Both the position numbers and the translations under genes were made by a program. Source: Rhodospirillaceae bacterium (GTDB taxonomy: Bacteria > Pseudomonadota > Alphaproteobacteria > UBA8366 > Aestuariispiraceae). From it: a stretch of 64,000 nt of DNA. Where the stretch lies: NCBI GenBank assembly GCA_002709955.1, contig PAQY01000005.1, positions 62,001 to 126,000 of the forward strand, given 5' to 3'. Shown in pieces: positions 56,250-64,000 of the stretch; positions within the stretch are counted from its first letter, which is position 1, and each line of letters opens with the position of its first letter. The notes beneath the pieces were generated by a model that was not told the origin of the DNA, made no database searches, and saw only the letters and a list, made by a program, of their open reading frames with translations.

Positions 56250-57410
56250 CTATTGAAAATCCTGCCCATTGATCGCAATGATGAAGTCATAGAAGGGCTC
56301 TAATTCCGTCGCCCGCAGCGCACGCGGCTTTTTGTCGCTGACATCGGCCCAGGCATTGGCGGTATGCGCCAGAACACCCAATGCCAGACCAACCGTCAGA
56401 AAATTCTTTGGGGCTTCCCGCAGGAACTGCTGAAACGGCCTGGGGTCGTCCTTTTCTATCAGCTCATCAAAGGCCAGATTGTAATTCTTGATGATGCTCA
56501 TCACCGTGGAATGCGTGGTTCGGATCAGGCTGCGCGACTGGTCCCGCCGAAATTTAAACCGATCCATAGCGGAATCCGTCATCGTCTCCCGGTCTTTGGG
56601 CATCGAATCCGATGACCCCAGCCACCGAAAGAAATCGTATAGCAGGGGCTTATAGCGTTCATACTGAAATTCATAGTAATTGATCCCCTTCCAGGCAAAG
56701 AGGAATTGTTTGGTTTGCGATTCATCCAACCGGAAGCTGCGGATCAGGCCGCGCGACCCATCCGTTTCCTCGCCCTGCCAGATCGCATCAACCACCGCGC
56801 CGGTCATCAAGCGCTGACCTTCGTCATCCTTATCGTGGTTTTCACCAAGATAGGCCTGATAGACATCCATATTATTGGCAGAATTGGCTTTCGCCACCAG
56901 CACACTGATCTTGTCCAACACGGGGCGGCGGATCAGCATCCAGTCCTTTTCCGTGATTTCAAAATAGCTGGGCGAAATACTGCGCTCAACCTCAACTTCC
57001 CGACGCTGCGATAACAGCAGGAACGGATCAAAGGTCGGAACTTTGGTCAGGATTTCCAGGACCCGCTGATCATGGGCAGACAGGGAATCCGCTGATTTTA
57101 TCGCACCACGCTTGGCCAGAACCTTAACAATGCGATCCGGGTCCGCCAGGGTCGATTCGCCGCCCTGATCGACTTCCAGGTCGTTATATGGGAAATAAAC
57201 GCGGGTTGAGACGAAAACCTCATCCTCGTGATCATTCTGTGTGACTTCTTTGAAAAATATGCCCAGATTCAACGTGGAAAGATCAAACATCTTCCCCGGC
57301 GGCGGCTCATCAGGCGCACTGCCTTCCTTTAGTCCCAGATAGACTGCCCTTGCGTCAAAACACAAGAACCGCCCCGACCGAAGGAGCGTTTTCAATGCGC
57401 GGCGGTTCAT
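56250..57410 (-). CDS. Conserved-looking protein of unknown function
   Basis: I do not recognise this 386-aa protein. It has no signal peptide, no clear membrane helix and no Cys-rich motif. Aromatic and charged segments dominate (FLFAWKGINYYEFQYERYKPLLYDFF), and it is likely cytoplasmic. Codon use resembles the neighbours, so it looks native. It is divergent from the PilZ gene and upstream of regB on the same strand; no function is proposed. Confidence 0.7.
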   Translation of the reverse strand: MNRRALKTLLRSGRFLCFDARAVYLGLKEGSAPDEPPPGKMFDLSTLNLGIFFKEVTQNDHEDEVFVSTRVYFPYNDLEVDQGGESTLADPDRIVKVLAKRGAIKSADSLSAHDQRVLEILTKVPTFDPFLLLSQRREVEVERSISPSYFEITEKDWMLIRRPVLDKISVLVAKANSANNMDVYQAYLGENHDKDDEGQRLMTGAVVDAIWQGEETDGSRGLIRSFRLDESQTKQFLFAWKGINYYEFQYERYKPLLYDFFRWLGSSDSMPKDRETMTDSAMDRFKFRRDQSRSLIRTTHSTVMSIIKNYNLAFDELIEKDDPRPFQQFLREAPKNFLTVGLALGVLAHTANAWADVSDKKPRALRATELEPFYDFIIAINGQDFQ

Positions 57411-57522
57411 CCTGCCGAAAGCCTCTCACAACCGTCGCCAAAAGGCGATCCCCATCCAAACCAATGATGTATCAGGGTTTCCCCAAAGCACAATAGGCGA
57501 CTATACTAGGGAGAGATTTAGG

Positions 57523-57924
57523 ATGGATACAAGACCAAGCAATCGGCAATCGTCCATCATGGTTAATATTCTGACAGAGGCCGTTTACCGGATGCGACAT
57601 ACCGAAGCACGATCAGAAGCACGATATCCTTTTCGCGCAGGGTTCATTGAAATTGAAGACCGACCCTTGCCGCTGGATGATCTGAGCGCCAATGGCCTGG
57701 GTTTCCAGGCGGAAGATCCCAGTGTTTTTGAGACCGGGCAGGAGATCAATGGATTTCTGGTCTTACAACAAGTGGAAGAACAGTATGAGATACCGGTGAA
57801 GCTGACCGTCCGCCGGGTTGTCGACGGTCGTATCGGGTGTTCGATGGTATTCCTTTTTCCCAACCATATTGATACGATCAAGGGCTTTATATCGAAACTG
57901 GAACAATCACAGCCAAAGGAATAG
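57523..57924 (+). CDS. PilZ domain protein
   Basis: A 133-aa protein with a PilZ domain over residues about 26-125. The c-di-GMP-binding motifs are intact: RSEAR (RxxxR, residues 30-34 approx.) and DLSANGLGF (D-x-S-x-x-G, about 54). It would bind c-di-GMP in the cytoplasm; its partner is unknown. It lies 7 bases before the nitrile hydratase-like genes, so it may be in their transcript. Two diguanylate cyclases are encoded elsewhere in the window. Confidence 0.85.
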   Translation: MDTRPSNRQSSIMVNILTEAVYRMRHTEARSEARYPFRAGFIEIEDRPLPLDDLSANGLGFQAEDPSVFETGQEINGFLVLQQVEEQYEIPVKLTVRRVVDGRIGCSMVFLFPNHIDTIKGFISKLEQSQPKE

Positions 57925-57931
57925 AGGCATC

Positions 57932-58267
57932 GTGATAGAGCGAAGATACCATGATATGGGCGGCCTGGATGCAGGCCCTGTTGCCCGCACGGAACACACG
58001 TTCGAACCCTGGGAAAATAAAACAGACGCCATCGTGCGCCTGTTGTCCAACCCCAAGAGCGGCCCCCTGATGCGCATCGATGAATTGCGCCGGGGCATCG
58101 AAGATATGGGGCCCGGTATTTATGACGAACTGACCTATTATGAACGCTGGATCGCATCGGTCGCCAATGTGCTGATCGAAAAAGGCGTGATCCATGTGGA
58201 CGAGCTGGGCCGCAAGCTGGAAGAAGTCAAAGCCCGCCACACCCCCGCCTCTTCGCCGGAGCATTAA
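57932..58267 (+). CDS. Nitrile hydratase/thiocyanate hydrolase beta-type subunit, N-terminal half
   Basis: A 111-aa protein equal to the N-terminal half of nitrile hydratase beta: MGGLDAGPVARTEH, PWENKTDAIVRLLS, RIDELRRGIEDMGPGIYDEL and YYERWIASVANVLIEKGVI. In thiocyanate hydrolase and toyocamycin nitrile hydratase this half is a separate subunit, as here. The start is a GTG at 57932 with an AGAGG site; ATG 57956 is an alternative. The next two genes complete the enzyme. Confidence 0.88.
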   Translation: MIERRYHDMGGLDAGPVARTEHTFEPWENKTDAIVRLLSNPKSGPLMRIDELRRGIEDMGPGIYDELTYYERWIASVANVLIEKGVIHVDELGRKLEEVKARHTPASSPEH

Positions 58268-58270
58268 GCC

Positions 58271-58552
58271 ATGCGATTTTCTGTCGGTGACGAAGTGCGG
58301 GTGCGCTGGGCCACACCCCCCGGTCACGTCCGCACCCCCTATTATTGCCGCGGCCTGTCTGGCCGGATTGAGCGGATTTGCGGGCAGTTCCACAATCCGG
58401 AAGAACTGGCCTATGGCCGGACCGGCGACACGGTTGTGACGCTGTATCGTGTCCGCTTTCAGCAAAAAACCCTGTGGCCCGACTATACCGGCCCTGAAAA
58501 AGACACTGTCGATATCGAAGTCTTTGAACACTGGCTGGAGACAGCGCAATGA
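58271..58552 (+). CDS. Nitrile hydratase/thiocyanate hydrolase subunit, C-terminal half of beta
   Basis: A 93-aa protein matching the SH3-like C-terminal half of nitrile hydratase beta: FSVGDEVRVRWATPPGHVRTPYYCRG, then GRIERICGQFHNPEELAYG and YRVRF. The Arg in YYCRG is the residue that contacts the active-site cysteine ligands in known structures. It lies 3 bases after the N-half gene and overlaps the metal subunit by four bases. Confidence 0.88.
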   Translation: MRFSVGDEVRVRWATPPGHVRTPYYCRGLSGRIERICGQFHNPEELAYGRTGDTVVTLYRVRFQQKTLWPDYTGPEKDTVDIEVFEHWLETAQ

Positions 58553-59211
58553 GCCACGATCACCCCCACCATCATGATCATGATCATGATCACGACCATC
58601 CGGACCCCCATGCGCCGCGCAAGGATCTGGAAGACACACCCCCGACCTATCATCAAGCACTGGCCGATGCAGTGGCGGAACTGTTGATCGAAAAAGGGGT
58701 CTTCACCGGGGGCGATCTGCGCAACACGATTGAATATATGCAGGGGCGCACGCCGGAATTGGGGGCGAAGATCACTGCCAGGGCCTGGGTGGATCCAGCT
58801 TTTAAGGCAAAGCTGTTGACCAATGCGAAAGAGGCCGCCGCCGAAATCGGCATCGATACCGGTCCAGCCCCCCTATTGGTGATGGAGAATACGCCAGACG
58901 TCCATAACGTCATCGTCTGCACCCTGTGCAGCTGTTATCCGGTCTTCCTGTTGGGGAAATCGCCCGATTGGTATAAAAGCCGGGAATATCGCAGCCGGGT
59001 GGTCCGCGACCCCCGCACCGTCCTGTCCGAATTCGGCACCGACATCGCGCCCCAGCGTGAGGTGCGGGTACATGATTCCACGGCAGATATGCGCTATATG
59101 ATCCTGCCCATGCGCCCGGAAGGAACCGACGGGATGGATGAAACGCAATTGGCGCAACTGGTGACCCGCGACAGCCTGATCGGCGTCATTGAAGTCAGTG
59201 CGCCCGCCTGA
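58549..59211 (+). CDS. Cobalt-type nitrile hydratase/thiocyanate hydrolase metal-binding subunit
   Basis: A 220-aa alpha-type subunit holding the non-corrin metal. The claw motif is VCTLCSC (Cys124, Cys127, Cys129); Thr between the first two cysteines marks the cobalt type, and the first and last cysteines usually become oxidised ligands. Residues about 25-220 match the family (YHQALADAVAELLIEKGVF; RTVLSEFGTDIA; RYMILPMRPEGTDG). The N-terminus has an added His/Asp-rich stretch (residues 4-21), a likely metal scoop, absent from standard alpha subunits. The substrate could be thiocyanate or a nitrile. It ends in a palindrome. Confidence 0.9.
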   Translation: MSHDHPHHHDHDHDHDHPDPHAPRKDLEDTPPTYHQALADAVAELLIEKGVFTGGDLRNTIEYMQGRTPELGAKITARAWVDPAFKAKLLTNAKEAAAEIGIDTGPAPLLVMENTPDVHNVIVCTLCSCYPVFLLGKSPDWYKSREYRSRVVRDPRTVLSEFGTDIAPQREVRVHDSTADMRYMILPMRPEGTDGMDETQLAQLVTRDSLIGVIEVSAPA

Positions 59212-59222
59212 GTCAGGCGGGC
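59202..59222. terminator. Palindrome at the end of the hydrolase operon
   Basis: GCCCGCCTGA (59202-59211), one base, then its complement (59213-59222). It spans the stop codon and faces the convergent azlD end. No T-run is present on either side, so termination is possible but unproved. Confidence 0.45.
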
Positions 59223-59229
59223 CTGACGC

Positions 59230-59565
59230 TCAAAACAGATTTCCCGCCTGCCAATGGGCGCCCAGCAGACACAGGCTGACGCCCAGAATCATGCAAAAAA
59301 TTGTGCGCCCGGTCCACAGATACAGGCTGAAGGTCACCACAACGGCAAAGATATCCGTCGGCGTACCGCGCATGGCCGCAGGCGCGACAATCGCCGCCAG
59401 GGCGCAACCGGGCAGGGCGTTGACGATCCGCTGTGTCCGGGGGCCAGTCCGCAGAAAATGCGCGCCCAAAACGCCCGCCGCCCGCATAATCAAAACCAAT
59501 CCGGCCGCCATGAATATGGTCAGATAGGCCAGCCAGGCTGCCGGTTGTGCAATATCAGTGGTCAT
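59230..59565 (-). CDS. AzlD-family branched-chain amino acid exporter small subunit
   Basis: A 111-aa membrane protein with about four helices (WLAYLTIFMAAGLVLIMRAAG; ALPGCALAAIVAPAAM; IFAVVVTFSLYLWTG). AzlD partners AzlC to export branched-chain amino acids and analogues. The ATG at 59565 overlaps the azlC stop by 11 bases. Confidence 0.88.
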   Translation of the reverse strand: MTTDIAQPAAWLAYLTIFMAAGLVLIMRAAGVLGAHFLRTGPRTQRIVNALPGCALAAIVAPAAMRGTPTDIFAVVVTFSLYLWTGRTIFCMILGVSLCLLGAHWQAGNLF

Positions 59566-60280
59566 CCCGTGCCATTTCCACGGCCAGGGCCGTAATGCCC
59601 CCCGCTGCGACTGCGACCAAGATTGCCGGTCCTGTCGCCAGAACCCCATCCAGCGCGATCCCGACAAGTGCTGCCACGACCAGGGGCGGGCGGGGCGCAT
59701 CTACGCCGCGCACCACCATGCCCACCAGGACCGACAAAAACACAATTCCCGCAAAGGCCAGGCTTTTCGCCGTCACCGGATCAAAAAAACCAGCCAGAAA
59801 CACGCCCACCACCGTGGCCGCCACCCATAATGTATACATCGGGGCGGAGATCCCAAAGAAGTAACCTGCCTTGCTGGATACACTGCGGGCCTGAAGGGTC
59901 AGCACCCAGGCGGCATCATTAATGACAAACACACCGGCTGGCTTGATCCAGGGCGGCATGGACCGGATGGTCGGGGCCAAAGACAGGCCCATCAGGGTCA
60001 GGCGGCTAGTCACCATTGCGACAGAGACCGCCACCGCAAACAACGGCATATCGGGCTGCCACAGGGCCAAGGTCGAAAACTGCGCGGTGCCTGCAAAGAT
60101 AAAGGCACTCATCGAGACGGTCTGGGGCATTGTCAGACCCGCCACCGTCGCAGCAGACCCGAACAACAGGCCAAACAGCATCGCACCAAAGCTCATGCCA
60201 ATGGAATCCCGTGCGCCCGCCATGAAACTGCTCATGGCACCCCCGGGAACCGGGCTGGATATGGGAGAACTGGTTGTCAT
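59555..60280 (-). CDS. AzlC-family branched-chain amino acid exporter large subunit
   Basis: A 241-aa integral membrane protein of the AzlC (YgaZ-like) type, with FGAMLFGLLFGSAATVAGL, SMSAFIFAGTAQFSTLALWQ and further helices near 170-235. It exports amino acids such as valine or leucine with AzlD. The N-terminal Ser/Pro stretch is unremarkable. It lies 103 bases downstream of the sodium channel gene on the same strand. Confidence 0.92.
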   Translation of the reverse strand: MTTSSPISSPVPGGAMSSFMAGARDSIGMSFGAMLFGLLFGSAATVAGLTMPQTVSMSAFIFAGTAQFSTLALWQPDMPLFAVAVSVAMVTSRLTLMGLSLAPTIRSMPPWIKPAGVFVINDAAWVLTLQARSVSSKAGYFFGISAPMYTLWVAATVVGVFLAGFFDPVTAKSLAFAGIVFLSVLVGMVVRGVDAPRPPLVVAALVGIALDGVLATGPAILVAVAAGGITALAVEMARDDH

Positions 60281-60383
60281 AGCGGGCTCTTACCGCGTTT
60301 CCCGCGATTCGGAAAGGGGGTGCACAGCACAACAACTGAGAGAGACAGGAACATCTGACCAAACCTGACGCCTGCGCCCAAAT

Positions 60384-61163
60384 TCACTGCCGTAAGGCCC
60401 GAACCTCCGCGCGCAGGGCCTTCAATTCCGCCATGATATCCTGATTGTTGGGGTGATAGGCATCCTCCCCATCGCTTTCCAGCGCCTTATGTTCCTGACT
60501 CATGCTGTCCACGATGATGGCGATAAACAGGTTCAACACCGCAAATGTGGTCAGCAATATAAAGACAACAAAGAACATCCAGGCCTGGGGATAGACCTCC
60601 ATCACCGGGCGCACGATGCCCATGGACCAGCTTTCCAGTGTCATGATCTGGAACAGGGAATAAACCGACTCCCCAATCGTTCCAAACCAATCGGGAAACG
60701 ATCCGCCGAACAGCTTGGTCGCCATGACGGAGGCGATATAGAAGACCAGCGACAACAACATGATGACCGAGCCCATGCCCGGAATGGCCCGCATCAGGGC
60801 CTGCACCACAAGGCGCATCGACGGCACCATGGAGACCAGCCGCAAGGCCCGCAGGATGCGCAGCGCCCGCAGAACCGAAACCCCGTCGCCCGCCGGGACC
60901 AGCGTCACGCCGACAATGACGAAATCAAAGATGTTCCAGGCATTCTTGAAAAAGCGATGGCGATAAACGATCAGCTTCAGGGCGATTTCAATCACAAAAA
61001 TGACCAACGCGATCCGATCCAGCGCCTTCAGCACAGGCCCAACCGCCGCCATCACGGTCTTGGATGTCTCCAGCCCCAGAATGACCGCATTCAGCACGAT
61101 CACCGCCAGAATAAAATTCTGAAACCCCCGCGACTCAACAAGCCGTTGCAAACGCTCAATCAC
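60384..61163 (-). CDS. Voltage-gated sodium channel, NaChBac/NavAb type
   Basis: A 259-aa single-domain ion channel (tetramer). S1-S4 voltage sensor at about 15-115, with gating arginines 99, 102, 105 and 108 (VLRALRILRALRLV) and S1/S2 acidic partners. The pore filter TLESWSM (175-181) is identical to that of NavAb, indicating Na+ selectivity. S6 is at about 197-220 and the C-terminus is a helix (DIMAELKALRAEVRALRQ), likely the tetramer coiled coil. Such channels link to motility and chemotaxis in marine and alkaliphilic bacteria. The start is a GTG. Confidence 0.92.
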   Translation of the reverse strand: MIERLQRLVESRGFQNFILAVIVLNAVILGLETSKTVMAAVGPVLKALDRIALVIFVIEIALKLIVYRHRFFKNAWNIFDFVIVGVTLVPAGDGVSVLRALRILRALRLVSMVPSMRLVVQALMRAIPGMGSVIMLLSLVFYIASVMATKLFGGSFPDWFGTIGESVYSLFQIMTLESWSMGIVRPVMEVYPQAWMFFVVFILLTTFAVLNLFIAIIVDSMSQEHKALESDGEDAYHPNNQDIMAELKALRAEVRALRQ

Positions 61164-61252
61164 GACCTTCTCCCCAAAGCTTCGGTGTAGCCGCTAAGAA
61201 GGGGGCATGGAGGTGAAAAATCAAGCGTTGCAGTGCAATATAGATAGGAATC

Positions 61253-62773
61253 CTACCCCCGCACCTGGACCCGACGGTAGCTGAGCGCCTCGGCGATGTG
61301 CAGACGGCGCAGGGAGGGGGAATTGTCCAAGTCGGCCAGGGTGCGGGCGACGCGCAAGACGCGGTGGTAGCCGCGGGCAGAGAGTTTCAGGCGGTCGGCG
61401 GCGTCAGTCAGGAGTTTTCGGCCCTCCGCATCCGGGGTGGCGATGTCTTCCAGGATTTTGCCATCCGCCATGGCATTGGTGCGGGGGCGCTGGGCTTCCG
61501 GCATGCTGGCAAATCGGGCGGTCTGGATCGCCCTTGCGGCAGCAACGCGGGCGGCGACTTCTTTGGAGCCTTCCGCCGGGGGCGGGCGCGACAGGTCGCT
61601 GGCGCGGACGGCGGGAACATCAATCGACAGGTCAATGCGATCAAACAGGGGGCCGGAGATTTTCGCCTGATAATCCAGCGCACAGCGCGGCGCGCGGCTG
61701 CAGGCCAGGTCGGGATCATCCAGATGCCCGCATCGGCAGGGATTCATCGCCGCGATCAATTGCACCCGGGCGGGATAGGTCACATGGGCGTTGACCCTCG
61801 CCACAACGGCCCGGCCTGTTTCCAGCGGCTGGCGCAGGGATTCCAGCGCGCCGCGCTGAAATTCCGGCAGTTCATCCAGGAACAGAACCCCATTATGGGC
61901 CAGGGAGACTTCGCCCGGCTTGGCCCGTTGTCCGCCCCCCACCAAGGCCGGGGTGGAACTGGAATGGTGGGGATCACGAAACGGTCTGGCATGGGACAGG
62001 CCGCTGTCGATCATCAGCCCCGCGACCGAGTGGATCATGGAGACTTCCAGCGCCTCCGTCGCGGACATCGGCGGCAGGATGCCGGGCAGGCGCGAGGCCA
62101 GCATGCTTTTCCCAGCCCCCGGCGGGCCCATCAGCAACAGGTTGTGACCGCCCGCCGCCGCGATTTCCAGGGCACGTTTGGCGGTTTCCTGGCCCTTGAT
62201 ATCGGCCAGATCCGGTAACTCGCCGGGCGGTGGGGCCAGTTTGGGTGTGGGGACCGCCATCATCTGGCTGCCATTCAGATGATTGATCAGTGCGATCAGA
62301 TCCGGTGCGGCGGCGATTTCCATATCCCCGGCCCAGGCGGCTTCCCCCCCTTGCGCGGCGGGACAGATCAGCGCCTTATCCATGCCAATGGCGGCCATGG
62401 CGGCGGGCAGCACCCCCGCGACCGGCGCGATGCGCCCATCCAGCCCCAATTCGCCCAGTGCCAGATAGCCGTCCAGCGCATCACTGGGGATCGCCTCCAT
62501 CGCGACCAACATGCCAAGTGCGATGGGCAGGTCGAAATGGCTGCCTTCCTTCTGAACATCGGCAGGCGACAGATTGACCGTGATCCGCTTGGGCGGCAGT
62601 GCCAGCCCGATGGCGGCCATCGCACCGCGCACCCTTTCGCGGCTTTCCGCCACCGCCTTGTCGGGCAATCCCACCACGGCAAAGCTGGGCAGGCCCGAGG
62701 TCAGTTGGACCTGGACGTCGATGGGCATGGTATCAATGCCCTGGAACGCGACTGTTGTAACATGTGCAACCAT
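61253..62773 (-). CDS. comM: YifB/ComM family AAA+ ATPase (Mg chelatase-like)
   Basis: A 506-aa protein. The N-terminal Lon-like segment (VQVQLTSGLPSFAVVGLPDKAVAESRERVR) is followed by the AAA+ domain with Walker A MGPPGAGKSML near residue 218, Walker B VLFLDELPEF near 302 and AAMNPCRCG. ComM promotes branch migration when natural transformation DNA is integrated in Vibrio and Haemophilus. It is a single gene with no competence neighbours here, divergent from the GAF gene. Confidence 0.95.
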   Translation of the reverse strand: MVAHVTTVAFQGIDTMPIDVQVQLTSGLPSFAVVGLPDKAVAESRERVRGAMAAIGLALPPKRITVNLSPADVQKEGSHFDLPIALGMLVAMEAIPSDALDGYLALGELGLDGRIAPVAGVLPAAMAAIGMDKALICPAAQGGEAAWAGDMEIAAAPDLIALINHLNGSQMMAVPTPKLAPPPGELPDLADIKGQETAKRALEIAAAGGHNLLLMGPPGAGKSMLASRLPGILPPMSATEALEVSMIHSVAGLMIDSGLSHARPFRDPHHSSSTPALVGGGQRAKPGEVSLAHNGVLFLDELPEFQRGALESLRQPLETGRAVVARVNAHVTYPARVQLIAAMNPCRCGHLDDPDLACSRAPRCALDYQAKISGPLFDRIDLSIDVPAVRASDLSRPPPAEGSKEVAARVAAARAIQTARFASMPEAQRPRTNAMADGKILEDIATPDAEGRKLLTDAADRLKLSARGYHRVLRVARTLADLDNSPSLRRLHIAEALSYRRVQVRG

Positions 62774-62934
62774 AACAGGCTTTATGCCGCAACCAGCAGG
62801 GCCTGTCAGCGGGAATCCTTTGTGACCCCTGGATTTTTATGGACAATGACCGGGGGACTGTTAGGAAATGAGTTTTGAAGGCAGAACCACACACTCCGTC
62901 ACACTGACATCATGAGCAGCAAGGACCGAGGATC

Positions 62935-63444
62935 ATGGACGAAAGCAAACGCCTGGAGACCCTGAGAAACCTGGAAATTCTGGATACGGAACCGACGCCG
63001 GAATTCGATCGGATTACCGGTTTAGCGACGCATATATTCAATGCCCCGGTTGCCTTGATCTCTCTGGTTGACGAGTCGCGCCAATGGTTCAAATCCATGC
63101 AGGGCTTGTCGGGGCAGGAATCACCACGCGAAACATCGTTTTGTGCCCATGCGATTCAAGGCGTGGATGTCATGGAAGTGACCAATGCGCTGGACGACCC
63201 GCGCTTTGCCGATAACCCACTGGTCATTGGGGAACCCTATATCCGATACTATTGCGGCGCGCCCCTTGTGATGCGCAATGGGGCCAGGATCGGCACGTTA
63301 TGTATCATTGACATGCAATCGCGCGACCCGATATCCCATGGCAAACGCCTGTTGTTGAAAGAGCTGACCCTTCAGGCGATACGCGAAATCGAACTGCATG
63401 CCCTGGATATTGATACGGACGAGATCAACCAGATCCTTCCTTAA
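62935..63444 (+). CDS. Stand-alone GAF domain protein
   Basis: A 169-aa protein made of one GAF domain (residues about 20-160), including FDRITGLATHIFNAPVALISLVDESRQW and SPRETSFCAHAI, then YYCGAPLVMRNGARIGTLCIID. This sub-type (GAF with SFCAHA) often senses a small ligand or redox state and is usually fused to kinases or cyclases. Here no output domain is attached. ATG at 62935; the preceding GGACCGAGGATC holds a weak ribosome site. Confidence 0.85.
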   Translation: MDESKRLETLRNLEILDTEPTPEFDRITGLATHIFNAPVALISLVDESRQWFKSMQGLSGQESPRETSFCAHAIQGVDVMEVTNALDDPRFADNPLVIGEPYIRYYCGAPLVMRNGARIGTLCIIDMQSRDPISHGKRLLLKELTLQAIREIELHALDIDTDEINQILP

Positions 63445-64000
63445 ACCGACGGATTTGCGGGGACCGTAACCCGCCGCAAGGTCAGATTGATCCGGCCCGG
63501 CGCGTCTAGCAATGTCGACGTGCCCGGTATCAGGCGGTCGATGCCATGACGCGAGTCCCGCGCCGGCCCAGACAACAGCGCAACATCGCCAGAACTTAAC
63601 CACAGAGAACGAGTGGGGGACCCTTTTGCCGCCGCCCCGATGCGAAACAATGCTGTATCCCCCAGCGAAATAGACAGAACCGGCGCATCACGGGCCGCCT
63701 CATCCTTGTCCTGGTGCAGGCCCATGCGCGCATCCGGCCCGTACCAATTGATCAGACAGGCCTCCGGCGGCGCTGGATATCCGCTTAAATCATCCCATAT
63801 CTTCAAAATAAGGTCCGGTATTGCAGGCCAGGGCGACCCGGTCACGGGATGATGCGCCTGATAGCGATATCCGCCCTGCTGATCTGAAACCCAGCCCAGG
63901 GGTCCCGCATTGCTCATCCGCACGCTGAATGGCTTGCCAGAGCGGGGCAGAGCCGGGGTAAAAAGAGGAGCCGCAATCAGACAGGCGCGTATCTCCATCA
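63441..64000 (-). CDS. alkB: AlkB-type 2-oxoglutarate/Fe(II) dioxygenase (5' end outside window)
   Basis: AlkB removes alkyl groups from damaged bases in DNA and RNA. The visible part has the iron ligands in LHQDKDE (His and Asp) and DSRHGID (distal His), the 2-oxoglutarate Arg in RINLTLR, and NWYGPDARMGLHQD. ATG 63998 lies at the last bases of the window, and E. coli AlkB is longer at the N-terminus, so the true start may be beyond the end. The stop overlaps the GAF gene end by four bases on the opposite strand. Confidence 0.9.
   Translation of the reverse strand, partial: MEIRACLIAAPLFTPALPRSGKPFSVRMSNAGPLGWVSDQQGGYRYQAHHPVTGSPWPAIPDLILKIWDDLSGYPAPPEACLINWYGPDARMGLHQDKDEAARDAPVLSISLGDTALFRIGAAAKGSPTRSLWLSSGDVALLSGPARDSRHGIDRLIPGTSTLLDAPGRINLTLRRVTVPANPSV

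Noticed and set aside
59202-59222. Palindrome as a recombination site
   Set aside because: It is short, lies over a stop codon between convergent genes, and a transcript-end role is simpler.

Overview
The window reads as chromosomal DNA of a free-living, probably marine or halotolerant alphaproteobacterium, Rhodospirillales-like by gene content. Supporting genes are ectABC with an ectoine-type aspartate kinase and a MarR-type EctR, the RegB/RegA redox system, a ScfR/RamB-type regulator beside isocitrate lyase, a DUF2336 protein, a SirB1-type protein and a NaChBac-type sodium channel. The assignment comes from gene families only. No rRNA is present to confirm it.

Layout. 1-8155: the end of hslU, a secreted HExxxH protein, isocitrate lyase facing its likely regulator, then truB-rpsO-pnp. 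8292-14332: a Tat-exported amine oxidase and the ectoine operon (ectA-ectB-ectC-ask) with ectR. 14370-19339: gshB, a SirB1-like protein, a yraP/yraN/LpoA-like envelope group and tRNA-Arg(CCG). 19464-25559: a block directly behind the tRNA with an ECF sigma/anti-sigma pair, a YVTN beta-propeller, a DUF305 protein, an alpha/beta hydrolase and a GMC oxidoreductase; it may be an island. 25766-36207: htpG, an MBL hydrolase, panC-panB, an isochorismatase, pheS-pheT, rpmI-rplT and an HAD phosphatase. 36373-42609: a PAS-GGDEF cyclase, a DUF2336 protein and a large degenerate ABC protein with a cyclic-nucleotide domain.

42828-47073: nadK, then a run of a secreted protein, an NTF2-like protein, fdhD, a DgcZ-like diguanylate cyclase and mobA, which suggests maturation of a formate dehydrogenase plus c-di-GMP output. 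47082-54014: a translationally coupled cobalamin operon (cbiX-cobH-cobL-cobI-cbiG/cobJ-cobM) interrupted by a 480-bp cassette: a GxxExxY gene inside a perfect 35-bp inverted repeat. 54183-56130: regA and regB. 56250-59211: an unknown protein, a PilZ protein and a three-subunit cobalt-type nitrile hydratase/thiocyanate hydrolase. 59230-64000: AzlCD exporter, sodium channel, comM, a GAF protein and alkB (cut by the window end).

The most unusual items are the inverted-repeat cassette inside the cob operon, the ABC protein whose ATPase motifs are all degenerate, the His-rich cobalt enzymes in two nearby operons, and the repeated TTGTAAA operator boxes between isocitrate lyase and its regulator.
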